A stretch of 60,552 nucleotides of DNA. It comes from Streptosporangium violaceochromogenes (GTDB lineage: Bacteria; Actinomycetota; Actinomycetes; Streptosporangiales; Streptosporangiaceae). The translations under genes were made by a program, and so were the position numbers. Shown piece by piece: positions 17,492-28,851 of this stretch. The DNA lies in assembly GCF_014654615.1 (NCBI RefSeq), contig NZ_BNBB01000034.1, positions 1-60,552 of the forward strand, given 5' to 3'. Positions within the stretch are counted from its first letter, which is position 1. Each line of letters opens with the position of its first letter. The notes below the pieces were generated by a model. That model did no database searches, was not told the DNA's origin, and saw only the letters and a list, made by a program, of their open reading frames with translations.

Positions 17492-18553
17492 ATGACGGAG
17501 ACGGCGGCGGACGCGGGGCTCCCGGGCCGGGAGGCGGTCCGGCTGACCGGATACGCCCACGGGGGCGGCTGCGCCTGCAAGATCCCTCCCGGTGAGCTGG
17601 AGGCCGTCGTCGCCGGCCTCCTGGAGAGCGCGGCCGTCACGGAGGGCCCGGACGGCACGGGCCTTCCCCCCCTCACGGGGGAGCTGCTCGTCGGGCTGGA
17701 CGGCGGGGACGACGCCGCGGTGGTCCGGATCGACGGCGGGCGGGCGATCGTGGCCACCGCCGACTTCTTCACGCCCGTGGTGGACGACCCCCGCGACTGG
17801 GGACGGATCGCGGCGGCCAACGCCCTGTCGGACGTCTACGCGGTGGGCGGGGAACCCGTCGTGGCCGTCAACCTGCTGGGCTGGCCCAGGGGGCGGCTGC
17901 CGCTGGAGCTCGCCGAGGAGGTGCTGCGCGGCGGGCTGGAGGTGGCGCGGTCCGCGGGCTGCCATGTCGCGGGGGGCCACAGCGTCGACGACCCGGAGCC
18001 CAAGTACGGCATGGCCGTCACCGGCCTGGCCGATCCGGCGCGGCTGCTGCGCCTGGACGGCGGGCGGCCGGGCCTGCCGATCTCCCTGACCAAGCCGCTG
18101 GGGATCGGCGTGCTCAACACCCGGCACAAGGCGACCGGGGAGGTCTTCCCGCAGGCGGTGGCGGCGATGACCACGCTGAACCGCGACGCCTGCCGGGCGG
18201 CGCTCGCCGCGGGCGCCGTGTGCGCCACGGACGTGACGGGGTTCGGCCTGCTCGGCCACCTCTACAAGCTGGCCAGGGCGAGCGGTGTGACGGCGGTGGT
18301 GGAGGTGGCGGCCGTACCGTATCTGGAGGGGGCCCGCCGGGCGGTGCGGGAGGGGTACGTCAGCGGCGGCACCCGCCGCAACCTGGCCTGGGTGGAGCCG
18401 CACCTGGACGCCGGGGGCCTCGGCGAGGAGGAGCTGCTGCTGCTCGCCGACGCCCAGACCTCCGGCGGCCTGCTGGTGGCGGGCGAGGTGCCCGGTGCCC
18501 CGGTCGTCGGCGAGCTTCTCCCGCCGGACGGCCCGGCGCTGCGGCTGCGCTGA
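17492..18553 (+). CDS. selD: Selenide, water dikinase (selenophosphate synthetase)
   Basis: A 353-aa enzyme making selenophosphate from selenide and ATP, the Se donor for SelA. The N-terminal catalytic motif is HGGGCACK (C27, C29, K30), so the active-site residue is Cys rather than Sec. The ATP-binding regions include TADFFTPVVDDPRDWGRIAAANALSD, VAGGHSV and CATDVTGFGLLGH. The ATG has a GGGAG box upstream. It is convergent with the formate dehydrogenase operon, from which an IS remnant separates it, and divergent from tRNA-Sec. Confidence 0.96.
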   Translation: MTETAADAGLPGREAVRLTGYAHGGGCACKIPPGELEAVVAGLLESAAVTEGPDGTGLPPLTGELLVGLDGGDDAAVVRIDGGRAIVATADFFTPVVDDPRDWGRIAAANALSDVYAVGGEPVVAVNLLGWPRGRLPLELAEEVLRGGLEVARSAGCHVAGGHSVDDPEPKYGMAVTGLADPARLLRLDGGRPGLPISLTKPLGIGVLNTRHKATGEVFPQAVAAMTTLNRDACRAALAAGAVCATDVTGFGLLGHLYKLARASGVTAVVEVAAVPYLEGARRAVREGYVSGGTRRNLAWVEPHLDAGGLGEEELLLLADAQTSGGLLVAGEVPGAPVVGELLPPDGPALRLR

Positions 18554-18598
18554 GCCTCCTCCCCCGCCGGTCCCCTCGGAGCTGTTTGAGGTGCGGAT

Positions 18599-18958
18599 CT
18601 AGACGAGTAAGTCCTATGTCTGGTTAGTGGTCGTAGGCGATCAGCGATCGGGTGATGCGCTGGCCGGTAGCCGGATTGGCCGGGCAGGTACGGGAAGGCG
18701 CCGGGCAGGTGCACCGGGACGAACCGCAGCCAGCGGGCCTCGGAGCGGATTCCGAGCAGGACCTGGGCCACCGCCAGGGTCAGCAGTTCGGCATCGGTCA
18801 GCTTCGGCGGGCGCCCGATGCGGGGCGATTCACCGATCCAGTCGTCGATCTTCACGTACAGTGCGGTCAGAAGGGTGTTGATGTCTGTCGTCACAAACAG
18901 ATCGTCGACACCCTTCGTCGTTCCCGCATCCCAAACTGCTTAGGACTTACTCGTCTAG
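18599..18958. mobile_element. Internally deleted IS982-like element (MITE-like)
   Basis: A 360-bp unit bounded by perfect 18-bp inverted repeats (ctagacgagtaagtccta at the left, its reverse complement at 18941-18958). Between them lie the first 75 or so codons and the last 15 or so codons of a transposase, fused out of frame. It cannot mobilise itself but retains both ends. I see no obvious target duplication. The right repeat supplies the stop codon of the formate dehydrogenase membrane subunit. Confidence 0.85.
18624..18894 (-). pseudogene. IS982-family transposase remnant
   Basis: It starts MTTDINTLLTALYVKIDDWI and continues through RRPPKLTDAELLTLAV-type sequence to LPGAFPYLPGQSGY, the conserved N-terminus of IS982-family transposases. 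After about 75 codons, an internal deletion with a frameshift joins it to the C-terminus, RITRSLIAYDH and a stop at 18624-18626. The catalytic DDE domain is missing, so it is non-functional. Confidence 0.82.
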
Positions 18959-19947
18959 CCCGGTGTCTCCGCGGAGGCGGGCGCCCTGTCGTCCAGGCGG
19001 CGGCGCTGGGGCACCACGGTGTACTTGGGGTCGGCGGCCGAGGCCCGCCCCGCGGCCAGGACGCCGAAGCGGGTGAACAGCGCGCCCGCGGTGAGGGCGA
19101 GGCCGGACAGCGCGGTCAGGGCACGGCCGCGTCCGGCGACGACGGCGAGCAGGCCGCCCCCGGCCGTCAGGGCGCGGGCGATCCGCATCCTGCGGCCGGC
19201 CTTCCCGACGCGGTACGGCTCGGCGAGCATGCCGAGCCGCCGCTCCATCAGGGCGCCCGCCACCGTCTCGGCGGCGGCCCCCAGTACGGCGGCGGCGCGG
19301 GCCGGGCCCGCCTGCGCGCGGGGGGTGGCCAGCATGCCCGCCGCCCCGGCGGCGGCCAGCGCGCTCCCGGCGAACAGGAAGGGCAGCTCCCTGTGGGCCT
19401 CGTGCCAGGCGGGCACCGCGGTGTCGGCGAGGAGGACGGCGGTGTAGGTGGACATCAGCGGGCCGGTCAGCGCCGCGGCCGCGGCGGCGGCGTCGCCGGC
19501 GGCGGGCAGCGCGACGGCGACCGGAGAGAAGCGCAGAACGGCGGTGGCGGCCGAGTCGGGCAGGTGGGGGGCGAGCGCCGCGACCGCCGCGAGCCCGGCC
19601 AGGCCGCTGTGCGCGGCCAGGATCCACGAGCCCATGCTCATCGGCGAGGTGGGTTTGAACACGCGCAGCATGTTGAGGAAGCGTTCGGGCCGGCCGAGTT
19701 CGGCCACCAGGAAGCCCGCGCCGGCGGCGGCCCCGGCGACGGCGGTGAGCCGGGTGGCGAGGGCCAGCCGCCGGTGGCCGGTGACCCCGGCGGCGGCGGC
19801 CAGCACCGACGCCGCCCCGGAGAGGCCGCCCAGGTAGAGGTAGACCGGCATGTGGGGTTCGTGCCAGATCGGCGGTTTGATGATCGGCTGCCCGTAGTAG
19901 GAGCGGAACTCCGCCTCCGGCACCATCGCCTGTTCGGCCCGTCTCAT
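18955..19947 (-). CDS. NrfD-like membrane subunit of formate dehydrogenase
   Basis: A 330-aa integral membrane protein with about eight to nine hydrophobic segments, of the NrfD/PsrC quinone-reactive family. It begins with a cytoplasmic segment (MRRAEQAMVPEAEFRSYYGQPIIKPPIWHEPHMP) typical of actinobacterial NrfD anchors, then LYLGGLSGAASVLAAAAG and ELGRPERFLNMLRVFKPTSPMSMGSW. It would take electrons from FdhB to the quinone pool. The TAG stop at 18955-18957 lies in the inverted repeat of the adjacent IS remnant, so the last residues (ASAETPG) may be altered from the ancestral protein. 25 bp downstream of fdhB. Confidence 0.88.
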   Translation of the reverse strand: MRRAEQAMVPEAEFRSYYGQPIIKPPIWHEPHMPVYLYLGGLSGAASVLAAAAGVTGHRRLALATRLTAVAGAAAGAGFLVAELGRPERFLNMLRVFKPTSPMSMGSWILAAHSGLAGLAAVAALAPHLPDSAATAVLRFSPVAVALPAAGDAAAAAAALTGPLMSTYTAVLLADTAVPAWHEAHRELPFLFAGSALAAAGAAGMLATPRAQAGPARAAAVLGAAAETVAGALMERRLGMLAEPYRVGKAGRRMRIARALTAGGGLLAVVAGRGRALTALSGLALTAGALFTRFGVLAAGRASAADPKYTVVPQRRRLDDRAPASAETPG

Positions 19948-19972
19948 CCGTCCCCCTTCCGTCCGTCCCCGG

Positions 19973-20809
19973 TCACCGGTTCCCCCCGCGGCCCAGGAAG
20001 GACAGCGCCGTGGCGCCGACCAGGCAGAGGGCGGCGCCGGCCGCCCAGCGCCACATCGCCGGGAGGTCGCGGGTGGTGACCACCGGGTCGGGGGGCAGCC
20101 CGTAGACCTCGGGCTCGTCGAGCAGCAGGAAGAACGCCCCGTCCCCGCCCACGCCGTCGTCGGGGTCGGCGCCGTACAGGCGGGCCTGCGGCCTGCCCTC
20201 CCCGCGCAGTCGCTCCACCCGCTCCTGGGCGCGGGCGCGCAGTTCCTCCAGCGGCCCGAACTGGATGGAGTCGGTGGGACACGCCTTGGCGCAGGCGGGC
20301 TCCAGCCCGCCGAGCTGGCGGTCGTAGCACATCGTGCACTTGAACGCCCGGCCGTCGCGTTCGCGGCGGTCGATGACACCGTAGGGGCAGGCCGGAACAC
20401 AGTAACCGCAGCCGTTGCAGACGTCCTCCTGCACCACGACCGTGCCAAACTCGGTGCGGAACAGCGCCCCGGTCGGGCAGACGTCCAGGCAGGCCGCGTG
20501 CGTGCAGTGTTTGCACACGTCCGACGACATCAGCCAGCCCTCGACGCCCTGCCCCTCGGCCCCCTCGGGGCCCGGGGGTCCCTTGGAACCCTCCCGCCCC
20601 CCGGGCTCCTCGGGGCCCCGGCGCGGCTGCTCGATGAAGGCCACGTGACGCCAGGTGTCGGCCCCCAGGCCACCGGTGTTGTCGTAGGAGGTCGCCCGGA
20701 AGACGAACCCGTCGTCGGGCACGTCGTTCCACTCCTTGCAGGCGACCTCGCACGCCTTGCAGCCGATGCAGACGCTGGTGTCGGTGAAGAACCCCATCCG
20801 CTCAGCCAT
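19973..20809 (-). CDS. fdhB: Formate dehydrogenase iron-sulphur subunit
   Basis: A 278-aa ferredoxin-like subunit with four [4Fe-4S] motifs: CIGCKACEVACKEWN (14-28), CKHCTHAACLDVCPTG, CNGCGYCVPACPYG and CTMCYDRQ...CAKACPTDSIQFG. One C-terminal transmembrane helix (MWRWAAGAALCLVGATALSFL) resembles the FdnH arrangement. An insert rich in Gly, Pro and Glu (REGSKGPPGPEGAEGQG) follows the first cluster motif and is unusual. Its ATG overlaps fdhA by 8 nt. It relays electrons from the catalytic subunit to the NrfD-like subunit. Confidence 0.94.
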   Translation of the reverse strand: MAERMGFFTDTSVCIGCKACEVACKEWNDVPDDGFVFRATSYDNTGGLGADTWRHVAFIEQPRRGPEEPGGREGSKGPPGPEGAEGQGVEGWLMSSDVCKHCTHAACLDVCPTGALFRTEFGTVVVQEDVCNGCGYCVPACPYGVIDRRERDGRAFKCTMCYDRQLGGLEPACAKACPTDSIQFGPLEELRARAQERVERLRGEGRPQARLYGADPDDGVGGDGAFFLLLDEPEVYGLPPDPVVTTRDLPAMWRWAAGAALCLVGATALSFLGRGGNR

Positions 20810-23800
20810 CGTGGTACTCCCGGATCAGGTCGAGCAGGGCCCTGCCCGCCGGGCGCCTGCCGGGCCGGAGGTCGCAGGTCGCGGCCTTGCCCTCCTGGAT
20901 GTAGACGTTGGGGTCGAGCACGACGGGCAGCAGGTCGTTGACGACGTCGCCGGTCACCAGCCCGCCGCCGCCCCAGGCCCAGTGGTACGGCAGGCCGACC
21001 TGGTGGATCGTGCGGCCCTGTACCCGAAGCGGGGTGACGCGGCCGGTCACCAGGACACGGGCCTCGATCACGGTACGGCTCGTCACGATGGTCGCCCAGC
21101 CCCCGTTCTCCAGCCCCACCTCGGCGGCCAGCTGCGGCGACACCTCGCAGAACAGCTCGGGCTGCAGTTCGGCGAGGTAGGCCAGCGGCCGGCTCATACC
21201 GCCGGCGGTGTGGTGCTCGGTGAGCCGGTAGGTGGTCAGCACGTACGGGAAGCGCGGCGACTCCGGCGGGTTGTAGGGGGTGTGCGGGCTGTGGTAGGTC
21301 CGGCGCGCCGGGTTGGCCCGCCTGCCGTACAGGGCGTTGGGCAGCGGTGACTCGTGCGGCTCGTAGTGCGCGGGCAGCGGCCCGTCGGCCAGCCCCGCCG
21401 GGGCGAACAGCCAGCCCTTGCCGTCGGCCTGCATGATGAACGGGTCGGTCCCGGCCAGCGCCTCCTCCGCCAGGGCGCCGTCGGGGGGCAGGTAGTCCGG
21501 CGGTTTACGCGGTTCGAAGTCCGGCACGTCGTATCCGGTCCACTCGCCCCTGCCGGCGTCCCACCAGACGTATGCCTTGCGCTCGCTCCAGGGGCGGCCC
21601 TCGGGGTCGGCGGAGGCGCGGTTGTAGAGGGTGCGCCGGTTGGCCGGCCACGCCCAGCCCCACTCGGGCGCGACCCAGTTCTGCTCGCGGCCCGGCGTGC
21701 GGCGGGCCGCCTGGTTGACCTCCCCGGCGTAGACCCCGCAGTAGATCCAGCAGCCGCACCGGGTGGATCCGTCGGGCTGGAGCTCGGTGTAGGCCGACAG
21801 CGCCCGCCCGTCGGGGCCCACACCGTTGATCTCGCGCAGCACGGCCTCGGCGGAGGGTTCGGCGCGCTCGCCCTCCTCGGGGTAGTCCCAGGTCAGCTCG
21901 CGGAGTGGCCGGTCGATCTCGTCGCCGGAGAGCCGCTGCCTGATCCGCTTGCCGAGGTGGTAGGAGAACGACAGGTCGCTGCGGCAGTCGCCGGGCGGGT
22001 CGAGTGCCTTGTGCCGCCACTGCAGCAGCCGCTGGGTGTTGGTGAAGGTGCCCTCCTTCTCCACGTGACTGGCGGCGGGCAGGAAGAACACCTCGGTGGC
22101 GATGTCCTCGGTGCGCATCTCCCCGGTCGCCAGCTCCGGGCCGTCCTTCCAGAAGGTGGCGGTCTCCACCAGGGTCAGGTCGCGCACCACCAGCCAGTCG
22201 AGGTTGGCCAGCCCGAAGCGCTGCGCCCTGCCGCCGGAGGAGCCGACCGCCGGGTTCTCGCCCATCACGAAGTATCCCTTCACGGTGCCGGCGATCTGCT
22301 CCATCACGGTGGTGTAGTGGCTGTGGTCGCCGGTGAGGCGCGGCAGGTGGCCGAAGCAGAAGTCGTTGTCCTCGGTGGCGGACTCGCCCCACCACGCCTT
22401 GAGCAGGCTCACCATGTAGGAGCGTTTCCTGCCCCAGAAACCGGTGTCGGGCCCGGCGTGGGCCAGGTAGTCGTCCAGCGTCTCGTGCAGGTGGGCGTGG
22501 GGCATCGGCAGGTAGCCGGGCAGGATGTTGAACAGGGTCGGGATGTCGGTGGACCCCTGGATGCTGGCGTGGCCGCGCAGCGCCAGGATGCCGCCGCCCG
22601 GCCGCCCGATGTTGCCGAGCAGAAGCTGCAGGATCGAGGCCGTGCGGATGTACTGCGCCCCGACGGTGTGCTGGGTCCAGCCGACCGCGTAGGCCCAGGC
22701 GGTGGTGCGCTCCCGGCCGGAGTTGGCGGTGATCGCCTCGGCGAGTTCGGCGAAGGCCTCCCGGGAGATGCCGCAGACCTCCTCGACCGTCTCGGGGGTG
22801 TAGCGGGCGAAGTGCCGCTTGAGGATCTGGTAGACGCAGCGCGGATGGCGAAGCGTGGGGTCGGTGGGGGGCCGGGCGCTCATGGCGGCGCCGCCCGAGC
22901 CGTACTGCTCGGCCCCGGCGGCCTCGGCGTGCCGGGCGCCGCCCTCCAGCTGCTCTGCGCGCACTCCGGCGGCGGCCTCCTGCCCCGCGCCCTCGTAGGA
23001 CCAGCTCGACGGGTCGTACCTGGCCGTCTCGGGGTCGAAGCCGGAGAAGAGGCCGTCCAGGTCCTCGGTGTCGCGGAAGTGCTCCGAGACGATCGTCGAG
23101 GCGTTGGTGTAGGCCAGCACGTACTCGCGGAAGTCCAGCCCGTCCGTGAGCACGTGGTTGATCAGCGCGCCGAGCAGGACGATGTCGCTGCCCGCGCGGA
23201 TCGGCAGGTGGCGGTCGACCAGGGCGCTGGTCCGGGTGAAGCGGGGGTCGATGTGGAAGACCTTCGCCCCCCGCTCCCTGGCCTCCACCACCCACTGGAA
23301 ACCCACCGGGTGGCATTCGGCCATGTTGGAGCCCTGGATGACGATGCAGTCGGCGTTGACGAGGTCCTGCTGGAAGTCCGTCGCGCCGCCGCGCCCGAAG
23401 CTGGTCCCCAGACCGGGGACGGTGGAGGAGTGTCAAATACGCGCCTGGTTCTCCACCTGGATGGCGCCGAGGGCGGTGTAGAGCTTCTTCATGAGGTAGT
23501 TCTCCTCGTTGTCCAGCGTCGCCCCGCCCAGGCCCGCGATGCCCAGGGTGCGCCGGACGACCTTTCCCCCCTCCTGTTGCTGCCAGGTCTCCCGCCGGGT
23601 GCGGACCACCCGGTCGGCGATCATGTCCATCGCGGTCTCAAGGTCGAGGCTCTCCCACTCGGTGCCGCGGGGCCGCCGGTAGAGCACCCGGGTCTGCCGG
23701 CCCGGGTGGGTGACGAGCTGCTTGCTCGCCGACCCCTTGGGACACAGCCGGCCCCGTGAGATCGGCGAGTCGGGGTCACCCTCGATCTGGGTCACCCTGC

Positions 23801-23993
23801 CGTCCTTGACGTAGACGAGCTGGCCGCACCCGACCGCGCAGTAGGGGCAGACCGACCGCGCCACGCTGTCGGCCTCCTCGACGCGGGGCCGCAGGGCGTC
23901 GGTGCGGGCGGAGCGAGCGGCCGCCCCCCGGCCGTCCTCTCCCCTGAGCTGCCGGAGCACCGGCCAGCGAGAGATCCATCCTCCCCGTGCCAT
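20802..23993 (-). CDS. fdhA: Selenocysteine-containing formate dehydrogenase catalytic subunit
   Basis: A 1063-aa molybdopterin oxidoreductase. The N-terminal [4Fe-4S] ligands are C49, C52, C56 and C84 (CPYCAVGC...GRLCPKG). The frame is interrupted only by TGA at 23433-23435, at residue 187, within ENQARI-U-HSSTVPGLGTSFGRGG, exactly where Sec ligates Mo in this family. The same frame continues 877 codons to a TGA at 20802-20804. A SECIS-like hairpin follows and selA, selB, selD and tRNA-Sec are adjacent, so the TGA is read as Sec. Start ATG 23993 is preferred (AGGA 8 nt upstream); 24017 lacks a ribosome site. It oxidises formate to CO2. There is no Tat signal, so it is probably cytoplasmic. 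Confidence 0.95.
23404..23435 (-). promoter_or_regulatory. UGA codon and bacterial SECIS hairpin in fdhA
   Basis: On the minus strand the Sec UGA (23435-23433) is followed after 12 nt by a perfect 6-bp stem, GTCCCC/GGGGAC (23420-23415 and 23409-23404), capped by the pentaloop GGTCT. That apical loop matches the GGUC(U) loop that E. coli SelB recognises in fdhF, and the spacing is also similar. Confidence 0.88.
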
Positions 23994-24037
23994 GCCGCGG
24001 GTCCTACCCCGCCCCATATGCCCTAATCATCGGTGAT

Positions 24038-24053
24038 CTCCGGTTTTCCGGAG
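24038..24053 (-). terminator. Short hairpin after the SrfBC-like operon
   Basis: CTCCGG-TTTT-CCGGAG, a 6-bp stem with a 4-nt loop, 14 bp past the stop of the 448-aa gene and before the fdhA start. Probably ends the upstream operon. Confidence 0.5.
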
Positions 24054-24067
24054 GGCCGAAACCGCCG

Positions 24068-25414
24068 TCAGCGGCGACGGACGCTGTAGATGACCCGCCC
24101 GGGCTCGCCGACGCCGTCAAACCTCCACGGCAGCCGCAGCGTCCACAGCACCCGGTCGGCCTCGCCGTTCCTCACCGGCAGGCTCATCTGCGCCCCGCTG
24201 AGCCTCTTCTGCAGCACCCGGTCGTACGGCTGGCCGTCCAGGATCTCCACGTCGGCCTTCCCGCCGGTGGCCGCGACCGCCTCCAGCACCAGGCTCCGGG
24301 AGCGGTGGTACTGCTCGGCCCACCAGCTGCCCGGTTCGGGCAGGGGCAGCGGAAAGAACGAGGCGACGACCTCGTCCACCCAGGTGAGGTACCGGATCGC
24401 CAGGCCCACGTCGGCCGGCCGGCCGTCCAGCTGGCCGTCCAGCTCGCGCAGCCGGGTCAGGGCCCGCTCCCTGTACTGGTGGCGGGTCACGGGGTCCAGC
24501 CGGATCGGCGCGCGCGCGTCCTGCGCCATCTCGTTCAGGCCGTGGTAGATCCCCGGATCGAACTCGGCCACCGCGAGCATCCCCACGAGGATCTCGTTCA
24601 TCCGCGCCGCCAGGGGGGAGCGCCAACGGCCCCGCTCCCGCTCCCGGGGCTCGCCGAACCCGGCGAAGCCGATGGCGGGCAGCGGCGGCACGACCCCCTC
24701 CCCGGCAGCGCCGGCGAAGGTCTGCGCGAAGTGCTTGCGCTGGGACGCGGCGACGGCCTCGGGCAGCCGCAGGCAGGCCACGTGCAGCGCGATCCACAGC
24801 TCCTCGGCCGTCTCCGGCGCCGCCTCCGCCTCGCCCAGGTAGAACTCGCTCTCCTGGTACAGGCGGTCGAACTCGTCCCGCAGCCGCCCGGTGAGGTCCG
24901 CCGTCTCCCCCCGCCCCCGGCCCGGCCCGGCCACGGCGGAGACGGGGGCGGGGACGGGAGCCGCGAGGGGGGGCACGCCCCCCGGCGCCCGGGGGTGGGT
25001 CAGGTCGAGCACCACCCCGAGGAGGGCCAGCGCGAGACGGTGCTCCCGCTCCGCGTGCTCCTCCCCGGGCGCCCGCGGCGAGCCGTTGCGGTGGAGCAGG
25101 ACGATCAGGTGCCCGGCCAGGTCGCCGAGCGCGGTCCACAGCGGCGCGCGCAGCGGGCCTGCCGGATCGGCGAGCTCGCCCGCCACCGCCCCGTGGAGAT
25201 CCCGGCCGGGCACGCGCTGTATGGTGCGGAACCGGCCGATGAGGTCCTGACCACGCAGGTAGAGATCCACCGTCGTCTCGGCGGCGTGCTGTTCGAGATG
25301 GGTGTCCAGCGCCGTGACGATGGCGCGCAGCCGGTCACGCAGCGGTCCGGCGAAGGGCGCGGGCCGCCCGTCCAGCCCCAGCAGCGGTTCGAGCAGCTCG
25401 TCGAGCGTGTGCAT
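24068..25414 (-). CDS. Unknown protein, last gene of the SrfBC-like operon
   Basis: A 448-aa soluble protein, mostly alpha-helical by eye, with an acidic N-terminal third (MHTLDELLEPLLGLDG...), a low-complexity Pro/Ala/Val linker near 160-185, and a beta-like C-terminus ending LPWRFDGVGEPGRVIYSVRRR. AGGA lies 7 nt before the ATG. It follows the SrfB-like ATPase by 20 bp and is surely cotranscribed with it. I do not recognise a domain. Enterobacterial srfABC loci also carry a third protein (SrfA), but I cannot show that this is its counterpart. Confidence 0.75.
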   Translation of the reverse strand: MHTLDELLEPLLGLDGRPAPFAGPLRDRLRAIVTALDTHLEQHAAETTVDLYLRGQDLIGRFRTIQRVPGRDLHGAVAGELADPAGPLRAPLWTALGDLAGHLIVLLHRNGSPRAPGEEHAEREHRLALALLGVVLDLTHPRAPGGVPPLAAPVPAPVSAVAGPGRGRGETADLTGRLRDEFDRLYQESEFYLGEAEAAPETAEELWIALHVACLRLPEAVAASQRKHFAQTFAGAAGEGVVPPLPAIGFAGFGEPRERERGRWRSPLAARMNEILVGMLAVAEFDPGIYHGLNEMAQDARAPIRLDPVTRHQYRERALTRLRELDGQLDGRPADVGLAIRYLTWVDEVVASFFPLPLPEPGSWWAEQYHRSRSLVLEAVAATGGKADVEILDGQPYDRVLQKRLSGAQMSLPVRNGEADRVLWTLRLPWRFDGVGEPGRVIYSVRRR

Positions 25415-25434
25415 GACACCATCCTGTAGGAATT

Positions 25435-28847
<3,413 letters not shown>

Positions 28848-28851
<4 letters not shown>

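Noticed and set aside
18262..18623. Transposase reading on past 18624 into selD
   Set aside because: After the deletion junction the open frame is an antisense shadow of selD; the true transposase C-terminus is in another frame ending at 18624.
23433..23435. TGA as a true stop splitting fdhA into two genes or a pseudogene
   Set aside because: The frame resumes immediately with conserved FDH sequence, the TGA is at the Sec position, a SECIS-like hairpin follows and the Sec machinery is adjacent.
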